In this document: positions 62,360 to 64,000 of the stretch, one piece after another
Layout of the letters: each line of letters begins with the position of its first letter
Numbering within the stretch: the first letter of the stretch is position 1
NCBI RefSeq assembly: GCF_900105145.1
Contig: NZ_LT629752.1
Coordinates: forward strand, 2,442,001 to 2,506,000
Reading direction: 5' to 3'
Length of the DNA stretch: 64,000 bases
DNA from: Polaribacter sp. KT25b
GTDB lineage: Bacteria > Bacteroidota > Bacteroidia > Flavobacteriales > Flavobacteriaceae
Notes under the pieces: model-generated
The model's input: the letters and a program-made list of their open reading frames with translations, nothing else
Told to the model about the DNA's origin: nothing
Database searches by the model: none
Translations under genes and position numbers: made by a program

Positions 62360-62879
62360 ATTTCAAAAATTTTAATACTAACTATATATATTTTTAAGTC
62401 AGTACAGTCAGACTAGTTTGGTACTCAAACTAACCCTACACCCTGCAACAAGGTGCTATTTATATTTTTTATAAATGATGAGGATGCAACATACAAAAAA
62501 ACCATACTCTATTTGACTAGCGTATGGTTTGATATAATATGATAAAAGACAGATTTTCAGTTATTGTCTTAGAGTTTTTTTTATTTTTTGTGTAGTTTTT
62601 TTATTTTTTTGAAGTCTTAATCAACGGTATCTCACCATCAGTCGCAATGTACAACTTTTTTTACGAACAAACAAGTAAAAACTAAATTATTTTCCATTAA
62701 TGTGTTAAAAAAATAAAGAGTTTTATTTTTTTAACAATTTTGCTGAGGATAATTCAATAACTATCCTCAACAAACTTATAATGAATCCATAACCTTTTCA
62801 GAAGATTTTAGTTTAAAGAGTTAAAATCAGTCTCAAAACATATAACAATTAGTAATATGGAAAATACAATATAAAACCT
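62360..62879. other. Intergenic region of the island
   Basis: About 520 bases. Apart from the 62499-62530 hairpin and a short CACC...GGTG hairpin near 62438-62452, I see no gene. It probably holds the promoter of the ATPase gene and perhaps a small RNA. Confidence 0.45.
62493..62530 (-). terminator. Minus-strand terminator 350 bases past the 62880 gene
   Basis: AAACCATAC (62499-62507) and GTATGGTTT (62522-62530) form a nine-bp stem. On the minus strand the right arm is followed by TTTTTT (GGTTTTTTTG). No gene ends close to it, so it may terminate a long 3' end or a small RNA. Confidence 0.5.
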
Positions 62880-63140
62880 CTATCTTTTATTTATATCTGG
62901 AATGTAAAAATGAAATGCAAAAAAAGCTTTTCCTCTTATAATAAAAACAGTTTTCAAATCCCTTGTAACTTTTACCAACTCTACAAATACTACTTGATGC
63001 TTTCTTAAAAAAGAAATATCTTCTTTTAAAACAACCTCAAAAGGACATTTTAAACACTCTAATTCATTTTCTCTATTAACTACATAAATTTCAAAAGGAG
63101 AAATATATTTTAAAAATTCTGCTAATTCTTTATCATTCAT
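62880..63140 (-). CDS. Small island hypothetical protein
   Basis: An 86-residue protein with two cysteines (C29, C32: NELECLKCPFEVV) and a beta-rich pattern (IYVVNRENELE, VVFVELVKVTRDLKTVFIIR). It has no signal peptide or membrane span. The ATG is at 63138-63140, 37 bases after the DUF3871 stop. Small proteins of this kind recur in Bacteroidota integrative elements; I do not know a function. Confidence 0.6.
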   Translation of the reverse strand: MNDKELAEFLKYISPFEIYVVNRENELECLKCPFEVVLKEDISFLRKHQVVFVELVKVTRDLKTVFIIRGKAFFAFHFYIPDINKR

Positions 63141-63177
63141 TTCATCAGTTTAGAATTACACTTTATTAGTAAAAAAG

Positions 63178-64000
63178 CTATATAATTATATGGTTAAAGA
63201 AATTATTTTGTCCATTATCTCTATAAAAACCTAGCATTTGGATAAACTCATACACACTGACATTTCTTTCTAAATTAGTATCAATGTAAGATGACTTGTT
63301 TGCCTCCGTAAACAAATTATATACTTGCCAAAGGTTTATCATCTTATTACTTGCTCTTTTAAAATTCTTATCTGTAAAATAATTTTTAGTTATTATACCT
63401 ATTTGAGAATCTGTAAGCTGTAAAGGAAATTTAGTTTTTCTTTCCTCTTTACTTAAAAAATGATACATCCTCATTTTACCTAATAAATGAGCAAACTCTT
63501 GTTCACTTAACTGAAACTTACTCATTCTCTCCATAACACCTAAATGCGCTTCTTGGTTATAACCCTGTATTAAATTAAGTACACCCTCCTTTAATTCAGT
63601 AATACTACTTACTCTTATTTCTGATTGCAATCCATCAGTAGCGATGCACAAATTTGTACATACTGTATTTTTAAAACCAATAAAAACCTTAAATTTCTCA
63701 ATTGATTTTTTAGAAAATAAATTTTCTTGATTGTATGCTCTAACCCCTCCAATTGTAAGATTTAATATTTGATCATTAACTACTACTTGCTTGTTTGGTA
63801 TTTCCATCATAAAAGCCATTCGTTCATAATAAATAGTTTTTTCGTGCGCTAACAACTCCTTAACAGGTTTACCAATTGCACTAGGTATTCTACCTTTTAT
63901 TTGATGTGATGCTCTTATTGAGGGCGTTATTACATTAATATCAGAATAGACAGACTCAACTACTTCTTTGACTGAGTTTATAAATCCATAATGGGAAATA
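63178..64000 (-). CDS. DUF3871 family protein (5' end outside window)
   Basis: The frame is open from the stop at 63178 to the right edge (274 full codons visible), so the gene begins outside the window; a TTG at 63855 is internal. The visible N-terminal part (TPSIRASHQIKGRIPSAIGK and PVKELLAHEKTIYYERMAFM) and IGGVRAYNQENLFSKKS match DUF3871, a family of about 330-350 residues found in Bacteroidota mobile elements. Later LTDSQIGIITKNYF and YEFIQMLGFY are also typical. The function is unknown. It marks the mobile backbone of the island. Confidence 0.82.
   Translation of the reverse strand, partial: ISHYGFINSVKEVVESVYSDINVITPSIRASHQIKGRIPSAIGKPVKELLAHEKTIYYERMAFMMEIPNKQVVVNDQILNLTIGGVRAYNQENLFSKKSIEKFKVFIGFKNTVCTNLCIATDGLQSEIRVSSITELKEGVLNLIQGYNQEAHLGVMERMSKFQLSEQEFAHLLGKMRMYHFLSKEERKTKFPLQLTDSQIGIITKNYFTDKNFKRASNKMINLWQVYNLFTEANKSSYIDTNLERNVSVYEFIQMLGFYRDNGQNNFFNHIII

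Noticed and set aside
63178..63855. DUF3871 gene as a complete 225-residue protein
   Set aside because: The first codon is a TTG in the middle of an open frame that continues with conserved DUF3871 residues to the window edge, so the real start lies outside.

Overview
The window is a chromosomal segment of a marine-type Flavobacteriaceae bacterium (Polaribacter/Tenacibaculum-like). The basis is very low GC, typical Bacteroidota families (STN-type TonB receptor, DUF4249, DUF2911, HU-like protein, DUF3871), TAnnTTTG-type promoter elements and the near absence of Shine-Dalgarno sites. The genus is an inference.

Positions 1-38.3 kb are mostly core genome. A minus-strand catabolic group (Gfo/Idh/MocA oxidoreductase, sodium:solute symporter with a 35-aa membrane partner, PIG-L deacetylase) is followed by dnaN. 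Next comes a TonB receptor/DUF4249/MG2-like surface operon (8.9-15.3 kb) that ends in a perfect hairpin and a broken second DUF4249 copy. Housekeeping genes follow: AcpH, gamma-glutamyltransferase, RluA, a MocR regulator divergent from a DinB/GNAT/PNPOx-like operon, an AI-2E exporter, and FdhD with a YdeP-type molybdoenzyme. A hexosaminidase, sugar kinase and nucleotidyltransferase salvage cassette lies at 31.3-34.9 kb. From 34.9 to 38.9 kb the DNA is gene-poor: two paralogous tiny membrane proteins, a 22-bp periodic palindrome array, an HU-like protein and about 1 kb of structured noncoding DNA.

Positions 38.9-46.1 kb hold a type I restriction-modification operon (hsdM-hsdS-hsdR) invaded several times by small palindromic repeats and their relatives. 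There is a REP-type palindrome in frame in hsdM. A REP-associated tyrosine transposase (RAYT) gene, itself carrying REP arms and minisatellites, sits between hsdS and hsdR. A DUF559 endonuclease domain flanked by terminal stem-loops lies in frame just before the HsdR Walker A motif. manA follows.

From about 47.87 kb to the right edge there is an integrative island. Its left end is a 3'-tRNA fragment followed by that tRNA's terminator. The polarity of the fragment means the element lies to the right and continues past base 64000. The cargo is dndCDE (DNA phosphorothioation, minus strand) facing a six-gene plus-strand module: PLD-SF2 helicase, 72-aa protein, zinc-hook SMC-like ATPase, 161-aa protein, large DGQHR (DndB-like) protein and DUF2971 protein. 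The module does not have the DndF/G/H layout and is the best candidate here for an undescribed phosphorothioation-linked defence system. The rest of the island is mobile-element backbone: Xis-like HTH protein, GIY-YIG protein, RepA-like ATPase, a small hypothetical and DUF3871. No dndA and no integrase are visible.
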